Source: an uncultured Rikenellaceae bacterium | Lineage (GTDB): Bacteria; Bacteroidota; Bacteroidia; Bacteroidales; Rikenellaceae | Assembly: GCA_947074135.1 (NCBI GenBank) | Contig: CAMTOL010000002.1 | Span: 1-25,947, forward strand | Length of the DNA: 25,947 nucleotides | Direction of reading: 5' to 3' | Shown: positions 7,903-16,138 of the stretch, one piece after another | Layout: each line of letters begins with the position of its first letter | How positions within the stretch are numbered: position 1 is the first letter of the stretch | Notes under the pieces: model-generated | Told to the model about the DNA's origin: nothing | Database searches by the model: none | Seen by the model: only the letters and a program-made list of their open reading frames with translations | Program-made: the position numbers and the translations under genes

Positions 7903-9492
7903 ATGCAAAAAGAGTTACTATTAGGTGATGAAGCTTTAGCACAAGGAGCTTTGGACGCTGGTTTGTCAGGAGTTTATGCTTATCCAGGCACACCTTCAAC
8001 AGAAATAACCGAATTTATCCAAATTCAACCATCTGCCATCAATGGCGATGTACACTCTAAATGGTCGTCGAACGAGAAAACGGCGATGGAATCGGCTCTC
8101 GGAATGTCGTTTGCTGGCAAGAGAGCAATGGTCTGTATGAAGCACGTCGGAATGAACGTTGCTGCCGATGCTTTTGTAAACTCGGCAATGACTGGGGCTA
8201 ACGGCGGACTAATTGTTGTCGCTGCCGATGACCCTTCGATGCACTCCTCGCAAAATGAGCAGGATTCGCGTTTCTATGCCAAATTTGCGTTTACGCCAAT
8301 TTTTGAACCATCGTCGCAGCAGGAGGCTTATGATATGACCTCGGCAGCTTTCGAGCTTTCGGAGCGATTTGCAGTGCCAGTGGTGATGCGACTCACAACT
8401 CGTTTGGCTCACTCTCGCGCCGAAGTCGTTAGAGGAGAGGTGAGAGAACAAAACGAGCTGAAATTCCCAGAAGATCCTAAACAGTGGGTGCTTATGCCAT
8501 CGAACTCGAGAGAGCGTTATAAAAGACTCCTCAATGACTATGCGGCAATGGAGAGCGAAGCAGCTAGTTCGAAATTTAATAGTTATACTGATGCTGCTGA
8601 TCGTTCGGTTGGAGTTATCGCTTGTGGTATTGCTTATAACTACTTGATGGAGAATTTTGAGGGTAATGCGCCATTTCCAGTGCTTAAAATCTCGCAATAT
8701 CCACTGCCTACAACTTTGGTTGAGCGAATGGCAAGTGAGTGCGATTCGATACTAATACTCGAAGATGGACAACCAGTGGTTGAGGAGATGTTGCGTGGAG
8801 TTTTGTCAACACCTATTCCAATCAAAGGGAGATTGAGTGGCGAAGTGCCTCGAACAGGAGAGCTAAATCCTAATAATGTACGTCAAGCGTTGGGTCTTCA
8901 ACCTCATCCGACTAGAGATGCGTCGGAGGTTATAGTTCCTCGTCCACCTGCTTTGTGTCAAGGTTGTGGACACCGAGATGTCTATAAATCGCTTAACGAG
9001 GTGGTGGCAGAGTACGATGCTGCAAAGGTATTCAGTGATATTGGTTGTTATACGCTCGGTTGGTTAGCACCGTTCCACGCAATTGATACTTGTGTGGATA
9101 TGGGAGCCTCGATAACAATGGCTAAAGGTGCTGCCGATGCTGGAGTCTTCCCTTCGATAGCTGTTATTGGCGACTCTACATTTACCCATTCGGGAATGAC
9201 AGGGCTGCTAGATGCTGTTAATGAAAAGAGTAATATTACCGTCATTATATCGGATAACTTGACAACTGGTATGACCGGTGGACAGGATTCGGCAGGTACA
9301 GATCGAATAGAGGCTATCTGTTATGGACTGGGGGTTGAACCTGAGCACGTAAGGGTCGTGGTTCCGCTACCTAAAAATGTGGAAGAGATTAAACAGATGC
9401 TAAGAGAGGAGATTGAGTACAACGGAGTTTCTGTTGTAATTCCTCGCAGAGAGTGTATTCAAACGGCTAAACGCCATAATGCTAAGAAATAA
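7903..9492 (+). CDS. iorA: Indolepyruvate:ferredoxin oxidoreductase, alpha subunit
   Basis: 529 aa. N-terminal pyrimidine-like TPP domain (about 1-190: GVYAYPGTPSTEITEF, SNEKTAMESALGMSFAG), a middle transketolase-C-like domain (about 230-325), and the C-terminal TPP-binding domain with LCQGCGHRDVY (CxxC at 352-355), GCYTLGWLAP, GDS at 423-425 and DN at 451-452 (the GDG-N type diphosphate/Mg motif). It oxidatively decarboxylates aryl-pyruvates (indolepyruvate, phenylpyruvate, hydroxyphenylpyruvate) to aryl-acetyl-CoA with reduction of ferredoxin. The C-terminal two-cluster ferredoxin-like domain of archaeal IorA (proteins over 600 aa) is absent; the protein ends at RRECIQTAKRHNAKK. Partner iorB follows 3 bases after the stop. 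Confidence 0.95.
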   Translation: MQKELLLGDEALAQGALDAGLSGVYAYPGTPSTEITEFIQIQPSAINGDVHSKWSSNEKTAMESALGMSFAGKRAMVCMKHVGMNVAADAFVNSAMTGANGGLIVVAADDPSMHSSQNEQDSRFYAKFAFTPIFEPSSQQEAYDMTSAAFELSERFAVPVVMRLTTRLAHSRAEVVRGEVREQNELKFPEDPKQWVLMPSNSRERYKRLLNDYAAMESEAASSKFNSYTDAADRSVGVIACGIAYNYLMENFEGNAPFPVLKISQYPLPTTLVERMASECDSILILEDGQPVVEEMLRGVLSTPIPIKGRLSGEVPRTGELNPNNVRQALGLQPHPTRDASEVIVPRPPALCQGCGHRDVYKSLNEVVAEYDAAKVFSDIGCYTLGWLAPFHAIDTCVDMGASITMAKGAADAGVFPSIAVIGDSTFTHSGMTGLLDAVNEKSNITVIISDNLTTGMTGGQDSAGTDRIEAICYGLGVEPEHVRVVVPLPKNVEEIKQMLREEIEYNGVSVVIPRRECIQTAKRHNAKK

Positions 9493-9495
9493 GGT

Positions 9496-10083
9496 ATGAA
9501 ACGAGATATAATACTTGCAGGTGTTGGAGGACAAGGTATCCTCTCCATTGCAACAGTGATAGGACGTGCAGCTCTCAACGAAGGATTGCATATCAAACAG
9601 GCCGAAGTTCACGGAATGAGTCAGCGAGGTGGTGATGTGCAGTCGAATCTTCGAATCTCGTCAAGCAATATCGCTTCGGATTTGATACCTTTGGGTTGTG
9701 CAGATTTGATAATCTCGCTCGAACCAATGGAGGCGTTGCGCTATTTGCCATATTTGTCAGTAAAGGGTTGGATAGTGACCAATTCTACTCCTTTTGTCAA
9801 TATTGATAACTATCCTAACCAAGATGCTCTAAATGCAGAGCTAGGCAGAGTTGATAATAGCGTTGTTCTCGATATCGACACTTTTGCTCGTGAGGTTGCT
9901 TCGCCTAGAGCTGCCAATATGGTGCTGCTTGGTGCTGCTACGCCCTTTTTGGATATTGAACCGCAAAGCATAGAACAAGGTATAATAGAGATTTTTAACC
10001 GTAAAGGCGATGCAGTTGTTCAGAGCAATTTGGCAGCCTTTAGGGCAGGGTATAATCATACAAAAGAGAGAGTAAATGAGTAA
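9496..10083 (+). CDS. iorB: Indolepyruvate:ferredoxin oxidoreductase, beta subunit
   Basis: 195 aa, a single POR-gamma-type domain. Its glycine-rich start ILAGVGGQGILSIATVIG and AEVHGMSQRGGDVQSNLRIS are characteristic, as is DLIISLEPMEALRYLPYL. It is the CoA-binding partner of IorA, encoded immediately downstream, and its stop overlaps the aminotransferase start by 8 bases, so the three are translationally coupled. Confidence 0.96.
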   Translation: MKRDIILAGVGGQGILSIATVIGRAALNEGLHIKQAEVHGMSQRGGDVQSNLRISSSNIASDLIPLGCADLIISLEPMEALRYLPYLSVKGWIVTNSTPFVNIDNYPNQDALNAELGRVDNSVVLDIDTFAREVASPRAANMVLLGAATPFLDIEPQSIEQGIIEIFNRKGDAVVQSNLAAFRAGYNHTKERVNE

Positions 10084-11389
10084 GTTTCCGATTAATTCAG
10101 AGGTGTTGAACGAGGCTCTACGAGCTATGGATATTACAGATATTGCAGCGACCTCGATTCGTCAGAGTGGTGATTTAGCACGAATTTTAGGACACTCCAT
10201 AGGAGCTGAGTTTCTGCATTTGGAGATGGGAACGCCTGGTTTGGAGCCTTCGCTCATTGGCATTGAGGCAGAGAGTGAGGCGTTGAAGAGTGGTATAGCG
10301 TCGATTTATCCTGTTATGACTGGTATCGAACCGCTTAAAACTGAAGCATCGAGATTTATTAAGGCTTTTTTAGATGTGGATATCGACTCTAGAGGTTGTA
10401 TTCCGACTGTAGGGTCGATGCAGGGCAGTTTCTCGCTGTTCTTATTGATCTCTAAGCTCTTTAAAGAGTCTAAGAAGATACTCTTTATAGATCCTGGTTT
10501 CTCGGTACAAAAGGTTCAGACCCATTTGTTAGGAGTTGAGAGCGAGTCGTTCGATATTTACAACTATCGAGGCGAAGCGTTACGTCCAAAACTCGAAAGT
10601 CTGCTTGAAAAAGGCGATGTTTCGGCACTCATATATTCGAACCCTAATAATCCGGCTTGGTTCTCGTTGACCGAAGAGGAGTTGCAGATAATTGGAGAGT
10701 TGGCAACGAAGTATGATACGATTGTCATTGAAGATTTGGCGTATTTGTGTATGGACTTTCGCAAACCGTTGGGGCGACCTTTCGAGACTCCTTATCAAAG
10801 TACGGTTGCAAGGTACACCAAGAACTATATTTTGTTGATTTCAGCATCAAAGATATTTAGTTATGCTGGTCAGCGGATTGCGGTGACAGTAATACCAGAT
10901 GAGCTCTATGATCGCAATTATTCGAACCTAAAAGAGGTTTGCGGACTTGGTCGTCTGGGCGATGCCTTTGTGAGTACAGTGTTGTATGCTGTGTCGTCGG
11001 GTGTTACTCACTCGGTTCAGTATGGGTTGGCAGCTATGTTTAAGGCGGCTTCGGACGGTAGGCTCGATTTTGTGGCAAATTGTGCTGAATATGCTCATAG
11101 GGCATCACTCTCGAAGTCTATATTCTTGCGTAATGGTTTTCATATCGTTTATGAGAAAGATGGTGATGAGCCGATAGCCGATGGATTTTTCTTTACGGTT
11201 GGATATAGGGGAATGAGCAGTGGCGAGTTGCTTAAGGAGTTGATACGTTATGGTATTTGCACAATCTCGCTTACGACGACTGGTAGTTTTCAGCCTGGTG
11301 TTCGCGTTTGTGTTTCGCAGCTCAATCGAGAGCGTGATTTCGAGTTGTTGGAGGAGCGCTTGTCGCTATTTGCCGCCAATAATGGTTGA
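10076..11389 (+). CDS. PLP-dependent class I/II aminotransferase
   Basis: 437 aa, fold-type I. Visible landmarks: SMQGSFSLF (cofactor phosphate region, about 114-122), SNPNNPAW (188-195), IEDLAYLCMDF with D220 and Y223, and SASKIFSYAGQR with the Schiff-base lysine K259. A long N-terminal segment with HLEMGTPGLEP replaces the usual aspartate-aminotransferase start. The 8-base overlap with iorB indicates that it supplies aryl-pyruvates to IorAB by transaminating aromatic (or branched) amino acids; exact substrate is inference. It could equally run in reverse for amino-acid synthesis. Confidence 0.9.
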   Translation: MSKFPINSEVLNEALRAMDITDIAATSIRQSGDLARILGHSIGAEFLHLEMGTPGLEPSLIGIEAESEALKSGIASIYPVMTGIEPLKTEASRFIKAFLDVDIDSRGCIPTVGSMQGSFSLFLLISKLFKESKKILFIDPGFSVQKVQTHLLGVESESFDIYNYRGEALRPKLESLLEKGDVSALIYSNPNNPAWFSLTEEELQIIGELATKYDTIVIEDLAYLCMDFRKPLGRPFETPYQSTVARYTKNYILLISASKIFSYAGQRIAVTVIPDELYDRNYSNLKEVCGLGRLGDAFVSTVLYAVSSGVTHSVQYGLAAMFKAASDGRLDFVANCAEYAHRASLSKSIFLRNGFHIVYEKDGDEPIADGFFFTVGYRGMSSGELLKELIRYGICTISLTTTGSFQPGVRVCVSQLNRERDFELLEERLSLFAANNG

Positions 11390-11409
11390 TATGGTTGAAT
11401 TGGAAACAT

Positions 11410-11466
11410 AAAAACTTTTCTGAGAAGTCTCGTTTCTCTTCTTTCTAAGTTTTTAATTTTTATTTT
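11410..11466 (+). terminator. Weak hairpin with T-rich tail between aminotransferase and CoA-transferase genes
   Basis: AAAAACTT (11410-11417) pairs with AAGTTTTT (11447-11454), enclosing GAGAA (11422-11426)/TTCTC (11434-11438), and the strand then runs into TTTTTATTTTTT. It could partly terminate transcription, making the CoA transferase less expressed than iorAB. A+T-rich pairing makes this uncertain. Confidence 0.3.
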
Positions 11467-11483
11467 TTAGATTTTTTCGAACG

Positions 11484-12779
11484 ATGATAAAATACAGTAC
11501 CGCTGACCAAGCAGTTAGCATTATCAAGTCTTATCAAAATGTCTATATTCAGGGTAGTACCTCAATACCCGAAACGCTTGTTGCTGCTCTTGCCCGACGT
11601 GGAGGTGAACTCAAAGGCGTGAACCTTTACTCTGCCTTTGCTGTCGGACGTGCCGATGCACCCTACTGTAAAGAGGAGTACAAAGAGTCGTTCCTAGTCA
11701 ATAGCCTCTTTGTTGCAAATAACGTTCGAGGTTGGATTGCTAAGGGTTATGGTCAATCGATTCCAGCCTTCTTGGGCGAGATTCCTGCACTCTTCCGTAG
11801 TGGCATCATAAAACTTGATGTTGCGCTTATCAATGTGTCGAAGCCCAACAATGAGGGCTACTGCTCGTTTGGAGTATCTGCCGATTTGGCTGTGTCAGCT
11901 GTTGAGTGTGCCGATATTATTATAGCCCAGGTCAATGATCGTATGCCATACTCTTATGGCGATGCCGAGATTCATTGTTCTAGGTTTACAGCGGCAGTTG
12001 AGGTTAGTGAGGAGTTGGTCGAAGTGCCATCAACAGTGCCAAACGAGATTGAACGTGCCATTGGGAACAATATTGCAGAGCTAATTCCTGACGGCGCAAC
12101 GCTTCAGATTGGGGTTGGGGGTATTCCAAACGCTGTTCTAGATGCACTTCATTCTCATAAAAACCTAGGACTTCATACCGAGGCTATGACAGATGGTGTG
12201 TTGCCACTTATCGAAAAGGGAATTATTAACAATTCGCTCAAAAAGGTGTTACCTGGTATCTCGGTTGCCTCACTTGCACTTGGTTCTCGTCGTTTGTACG
12301 ACTATATGGACTACCAAAAGGAGTTGTTAATGAAAGATGTGGCGTGGACTAATGCACCTCATCGAATTATGCAAAATCCTAAGGTTATGGCGGTTAATTC
12401 GGCAATTGAGGTTGACTTGACGGGTCAAATTTGTGCCGATTCTATTGGTACTATGATATTTTCGGGAGTTGGGGGTCAACACGACTTTATGTATGGTGGG
12501 TCGTTGTCCGAAGGTGGAAAGACCTTTATTGCGCTCCCATCTGCTACTGGTAAGGGTTTGTCGAAGATTAAGGCGACGCTTACCGATGGGGCAGGAGTTG
12601 TTACGACTAGGCATATGATTCAGCACGTAGTAACGGAGTATGGTGTTGCTTATCTTCAGGGCAAGAATCTGGCAGAACGCGCCAAGGCGTTAATATCGGT
12701 TGCGCATCCATCGGTACGTGAGGAGTTGGAGCGTGCTGCTGCCGAGCGTTATGGTTACTCGTTTTTGCGACTCAAATAA
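11484..12779 (+). CDS. Acetyl-CoA hydrolase/CoA-transferase family protein
   Basis: 431 aa, the length of the Cat2 / 4-hydroxybutyrate and butyrate-acetate CoA-transferase group. Two similar alpha/beta halves; the C-terminal half carries GVGGIPNAVLDAL (210-222), the catalytic glutamate E233 in LHTEAMTDG, and the CoA-site loop SGVGGQHDF (327-335). It moves CoA between a short or aryl acyl group and acetate (or hydrolyses it). Next to iorAB and an aminotransferase, the likely role is aryl-acetyl-CoA plus acetate to aryl-acetate plus acetyl-CoA, recovering the thioester energy; this assignment is from context. A butyrate/propionate role is the alternative. The strong terminator follows. Confidence 0.9.
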   Translation: MIKYSTADQAVSIIKSYQNVYIQGSTSIPETLVAALARRGGELKGVNLYSAFAVGRADAPYCKEEYKESFLVNSLFVANNVRGWIAKGYGQSIPAFLGEIPALFRSGIIKLDVALINVSKPNNEGYCSFGVSADLAVSAVECADIIIAQVNDRMPYSYGDAEIHCSRFTAAVEVSEELVEVPSTVPNEIERAIGNNIAELIPDGATLQIGVGGIPNAVLDALHSHKNLGLHTEAMTDGVLPLIEKGIINNSLKKVLPGISVASLALGSRRLYDYMDYQKELLMKDVAWTNAPHRIMQNPKVMAVNSAIEVDLTGQICADSIGTMIFSGVGGQHDFMYGGSLSEGGKTFIALPSATGKGLSKIKATLTDGAGVVTTRHMIQHVVTEYGVAYLQGKNLAERAKALISVAHPSVREELERAAAERYGYSFLRLK

Positions 12780-12806
12780 TAAACAAGAGCGAGTGAATTA
12801 AAAGAT

Positions 12807-12855
12807 GAGCGAGATTGAATAGCTTACTATAAAGCATCAATCTCGCTCGTTTTTT
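12807..12855 (+). terminator. Intrinsic terminator between convergent CoA-transferase and cysS genes
   Basis: GAGCGAGATTGA (12807-12818) pairs perfectly with TCAATCTCGCTC (12837-12848); the 18-base loop holds an inner GCTT/AAGC pairing. A T tract (12850-12855) follows on the plus strand. On the minus strand no clean T tract follows, so it serves mainly the plus-strand operon, though it lies 20 bases past the cysS stop. Confidence 0.88.
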
Positions 12856-12874
12856 GTGCTAATGTGTAATGTTG

Positions 12875-14386
12875 CTATTTTTTTAGCTCCCAGTCAGTGC
12901 CGTCTGGTCGGTCTTTGAGTGTGATGCCAACCTCTGCCAACGAGTTGCGAATCTTGTCGGAAGTGGCAAAATCACGAGCCTTCTTAGCCTCGCTGCGCAT
13001 CTCAATCAACAGCTCCATAGCTCCACCAAGTGCTTCGTCAGCTCCGCCAGATGCAGCTACTCCCTCTTGAGTCGAAATTCCAAGCAGTTCGCCTAGAACC
13101 AAATCGAATGCCATACGCAAATCTGAAATAGCCTCCGCCGATAACTTCTCCTTGCCATCAACGACTGAGTTTACAGTCTTAACCGCATCGAAAAGGTGCG
13201 CAATTGCAATTGGAGTGTTCATATCGTCGCAGATAGCCTCTAGGCACTTGTTCAATAGTTCGTTTTGTGATTTGTGACCTGTGATTTGTGATTTGTCAAG
13301 TTTGTGTAGTGCCTCCTGCGCTGAAAGTAGTCTAAAGAGCCCCTTCTCTGCTGCAATCAATGCCTCGTTCGAGAAGTCGAGCGTACTGCGGTACTGCGCC
13401 GTAAGGATAAAGAAACGAATCACCATTGCCGAGTAGGCTCTATCCAACAATTTATGGTCGCCTGTGAAAAATTGCGTGAGCGATATGGCATTGCCAAGCG
13501 ACTTGCCCATCTTCTTGCCCTCGAGTGTAATCATATTGTTGTGCAACCAGTAACGAGCAGGAGAGTGACCGTAAGCCGCTGTTGATTGCGCTATTTCGCA
13601 CTCGTGGTGAGGGAACAACAAGTCCATACCTCCACCGTGAATGTCGAACGTTTCGCCCAAATATTTACGACTCATTGCCGAACACTCGGCGTGCCAGCCC
13701 GGAAAACCATCGCTCCAAGGCGATGGCCAACGCATAATATGCTCTGGTGAAGCCTTCTTCCAAAGTGCAAAATCGGCTGAAAAACGCTTCTCGCTCTGTC
13801 CATCAAGGTCACGGGTTCCACTAATAATGTCATCGAGATTGCGCCCCGATAGCTCACCGTAGCGGTGAGATTGAGCGTATTTTTGAACATCAAAATATAT
13901 TGACCCATTGCTCTCGTATGCCAATCCTTTGTCAAGAATTTGGCGAGTAAGTTCGATTTGCTCGATAATGTGACCCGAAGCCAAGGGCTCTATAGAGGGC
14001 GAAAGACACCCCATTTTAGCCATTTGCGCACGATAGGAGTTGGTGTAATGTTGCGCCACCTCCATCGGTTCGAGTTTCTCGACACGAGCCTGTTTGGCCA
14101 GTTTATCTTCGCCGTTATCAGCATCGTTTTCGAGATGTCCAACGTCGGTGATGTTACGCACGTAACGCACTTTGTAGTCGTTGAAACGAAGCAGACGGAA
14201 TAGTATGTCGAAAGTTATGGCAGAACGTGCGTGACCTAGGTGACCCTCGCCATAGACAGTCGGACCACATACGTACATACCTACCACCTCTTGTGAAATT
14301 GGTTCGAATAGCTCTTTTTTGCGAGTTAGTGAGTTATGTAGAAAAATATCTTTTCTAAAACGTTCGTTCGAATTATTATTACTCAT
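12875..14386 (-). CDS. cysS: Cysteinyl-tRNA synthetase
   Basis: 503 aa, class Ia synthetase charging tRNA-Cys. Zinc ligand C40 in [17 protein letters not shown] with the HIGH-type motif [18 protein letters not shown] and [18 protein letters not shown] (zinc and adenylate site), and KMGKSLGN in place of KMSKS. The C-terminal helical DALR region (about 340-450) and the small tail domain are present. An odd stretch [12 protein letters not shown] (about 363-374) is encoded by a 7-bp tandem repeat (see 13262-13296), apparently an in-frame expansion in a linker. Monocistronic and transcribed toward the CoA transferase. Confidence 0.97.
   Translation of the reverse strand: MSNNNSNERFRKDIFLHNSLTRKKELFEPISQEVVGMYVCGPTVYGEGHLGHARSAITFDILFRLLRFNDYKVRYVRNITDVGHLENDADNGEDKLAKQARVEKLEPMEVAQHYTNSYRAQMAKMGCLSPSIEPLASGHIIEQIELTRQILDKGLAYESNGSIYFDVQKYAQSHRYGELSGRNLDDIISGTRDLDGQSEKRFSADFALWKKASPEHIMRWPSPWSDGFPGWHAECSAMSRKYLGETFDIHGGGMDLLFPHHECEIAQSTAAYGHSPARYWLHNNMITLEGKKMGKSLGNAISLTQFFTGDHKLLDRAYSAMVIRFFILTAQYRSTLDFSNEALIAAEKGLFRLLSAQEALHKLDKSQITGHKSQNELLNKCLEAICDDMNTPIAIAHLFDAVKTVNSVVDGKEKLSAEAISDLRMAFDLVLGELLGISTQEGVAASGGADEALGGAMELLIEMRSEAKKARDFATSDKIRNSLAEVGITLKDRPDGTDWELKK
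13262..13296. repeat. Five 7-bp tandem units inside cysS
   Basis: Units on the plus strand: GTTTTGT, GATTTGT, GACCTGT, GATTTGT, GATTTGT, exactly 7 bases each. Read in the cysS frame they give roughly [12 protein letters not shown]. Since 35 is not a multiple of three, the ends must have been adjusted to keep frame. It belongs to the same period-7 class seen at 17205, 18950 and 23253. Confidence 0.8.
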
Positions 14387-14396
14387 CGTTTTTTAT

Positions 14397-14404
14397 TACT
14401 TTTG
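14397..14404 (+). promoter_or_regulatory. -7 element for the ubiD-family gene
   Basis: TACTTTTG matches TAnnTTTG exactly, 42 bases before the ATG at 14447. No -33 TTG at the right distance. It abuts the opposing cysS element six bases away, so the two promoters would compete for RNA polymerase. Confidence 0.45.
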
Positions 14405-14409
14405 AACCA

Positions 14410-14417
14410 CAAAGATA
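14410..14417 (-). promoter_or_regulatory. -7 element for cysS
   Basis: On the minus strand TATCTTTG, the most common form of the Bacteroidota TAnnTTTG element, 24 bases before the cysS ATG at 14386. The -33 region lacks a clear TTG. Confidence 0.6.
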
Positions 14418-14446
14418 GTAAAAATTAATAGGGTTAAGTTATTTAG

Positions 14447-16129
14447 ATGTATAAAAATCTTAGTCAATATGTAGAGAGGCTTAGGACCGAAGGGGAGCTT
14501 TTGGAGGTGAATGTTGAGGTTTCGCCTGAGTTGGAGATCGCCGAAATTATAGATCGTCAAAGTAAAGTCGAGGGTGGCGGTAAAGCCTTGCTGTTCAAAA
14601 ATACGGGCACAGACTTTCCGTTGTTAGCTAATATGATGGGCTCAAGCCGCCGTATGGCTATGTCGCTAGGACTTAACTCGCTCGACGAGCTACCTCGTGC
14701 AGTTGCAAATATTTTAGATACCCTAAAAAAACCTCGAAAATCGTTTGCCGATAAACTAAAAGTACTTCCGTTCTTGGGTCAAGCTAGTCGCTGGTTTCCT
14801 CGTCACTCTAGCGGTAGAGGCGAGTGCCAAAGCGTGATTTACAGAGGCGATGAGGTCGATTTGTCGATGTTGCCGATACTCAAAACGTGGGCTTTTGACG
14901 GCGGACGCTTCGTTACGCTGCCACTAGTTCATACTGTTGACCTCGAAAGTGGCGCACGAAATGTGGGAATGTACCGTATGCAAGTTTTCGACAAGTGTAC
15001 AACGGGTATGCACTGGCACGTTCACAAGACTGGCGCACGTCACTACGAACAGTACAAACGAGCAGGGAAACGTATGCCTGTAACTGTCTGCATTGGCGGC
15101 GATCCCGCCTATACTTATGCCGCAACAGCACCGTTACCTGACGGAATAGACGAGTACCTTTTGGCAGGTTTTCTGCGTAAAAAACCAGTAAAACTGGTGC
15201 GATGCTTGACTAACGAACTCGAAGTGCCATCGGACTGTGACTTTGTAATTGAAGGTTATGTTGACCCATCGGAGGCTAAGGTTGTCGAAGGTCCTTTTGG
15301 CGATCATACTGGATTCTATTCATTGCCTGATCTTTACCCTAAGTTCCATATAACGGCTATTACTCATCGTCGAGATGCAGTTTTTCCAGCAACACTTGTT
15401 GGAGTGCCGCCTATGGAGGATCGCTATATTGCCGAGGCGAGTGAGCTGATTTTCGGAGAGCCTATTAAAGCTGTTATTGCACCAGAGGTGGTTTCGCTCA
15501 CTATGCCGTGGCAGGGGGTGGCACACAATTTGGCTATTGTGGCTATCAAAAAGAGCTATACAGAACAGGGACTAAAAGTTGCTTCGGCACTCTGGGGTGC
15601 TGGACAGATGAGTTTTTGTAAATATATTGCAGTGACAGATGCCGAACGAGGCGATGTTGCAGAAGAACAAATAAAAGCGTTCCTGTTGGGACAGAGTGAG
15701 TTGGAGGTAGATGTTACACTTGGCAAAGGGATTGCCGATGTGCTAGACCACGCTGGAGAGGATATAGGCAGAGGTGGGAAAATCTGCATTGATGCCACAA
15801 GCGAAAGGCGTGTAAAGATGAGAGTTGTACCAGTTTTTGATAGTGGAGTTGAGCAGTTGAGTGATGATGATAAATTGTGGATACTACTTGCCAATAGCGA
15901 CCCTAGTCGAGATATTGTGGTTGAACAGAGTATTGTAAAGATTGATGCGAGAAGCAAAGAGCTCGAGAAGCGTGATTTCCCAAATATTGTGACTATGGAC
16001 GATGTTACTATTGAGTTGGTCGATAGTCGTTGGGCTGAGTATGGTATTGGAGAGTTCTTAAAGTCGCCATCACTAAAATACAAACACCTAATTAGCGGTG
16101 AAGCAGTTAGAAACAACAACATAAAATAG
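14447..16129 (+). CDS. UbiD-family (prenylated-FMN) decarboxylase
   Basis: 560 aa. Family signatures: LSQYVERLRTEGELLEVNVEVSPELEIAEI at the start (positions 5-34), MQVFDKCTTGMHWHVHKTG and RHYEQYKRAGKRMPV (cofactor site), VCIGGDPAYTYAATAPLP, DFVIEGYVDP and VEGPFGDHTGFYS, which hold the acidic active-site residues and metal site. It reversibly decarboxylates an aromatic or unsaturated acid using prFMN made by a UbiX-type enzyme, not seen here. The adjacent ispG suggests a link to quinone or isoprenoid metabolism, for example a menaquinone-pathway decarboxylase; the substrate cannot be set from sequence. ispG starts 9 bases after its stop. Confidence 0.9.
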   Translation: MYKNLSQYVERLRTEGELLEVNVEVSPELEIAEIIDRQSKVEGGGKALLFKNTGTDFPLLANMMGSSRRMAMSLGLNSLDELPRAVANILDTLKKPRKSFADKLKVLPFLGQASRWFPRHSSGRGECQSVIYRGDEVDLSMLPILKTWAFDGGRFVTLPLVHTVDLESGARNVGMYRMQVFDKCTTGMHWHVHKTGARHYEQYKRAGKRMPVTVCIGGDPAYTYAATAPLPDGIDEYLLAGFLRKKPVKLVRCLTNELEVPSDCDFVIEGYVDPSEAKVVEGPFGDHTGFYSLPDLYPKFHITAITHRRDAVFPATLVGVPPMEDRYIAEASELIFGEPIKAVIAPEVVSLTMPWQGVAHNLAIVAIKKSYTEQGLKVASALWGAGQMSFCKYIAVTDAERGDVAEEQIKAFLLGQSELEVDVTLGKGIADVLDHAGEDIGRGGKICIDATSERRVKMRVVPVFDSGVEQLSDDDKLWILLANSDPSRDIVVEQSIVKIDARSKELEKRDFPNIVTMDDVTIELVDSRWAEYGIGEFLKSPSLKYKHLISGEAVRNNNIK

Positions 16130-16138
16130 AGATACAGA

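Noticed and set aside
8209..8697. 162-aa minus-strand open frame
   Set aside because: Antisense to iorA, no recognisable domain.
13262..13296. Possible CRISPR array from the regular short repeats in cysS
   Set aside because: Units are 7 bp with no spacers and lie in frame within a housekeeping gene.
15556..16122. 188-aa minus-strand open frame
   Set aside because: Shadow of the ubiD-family gene; serine/leucine-rich and without any family signature.
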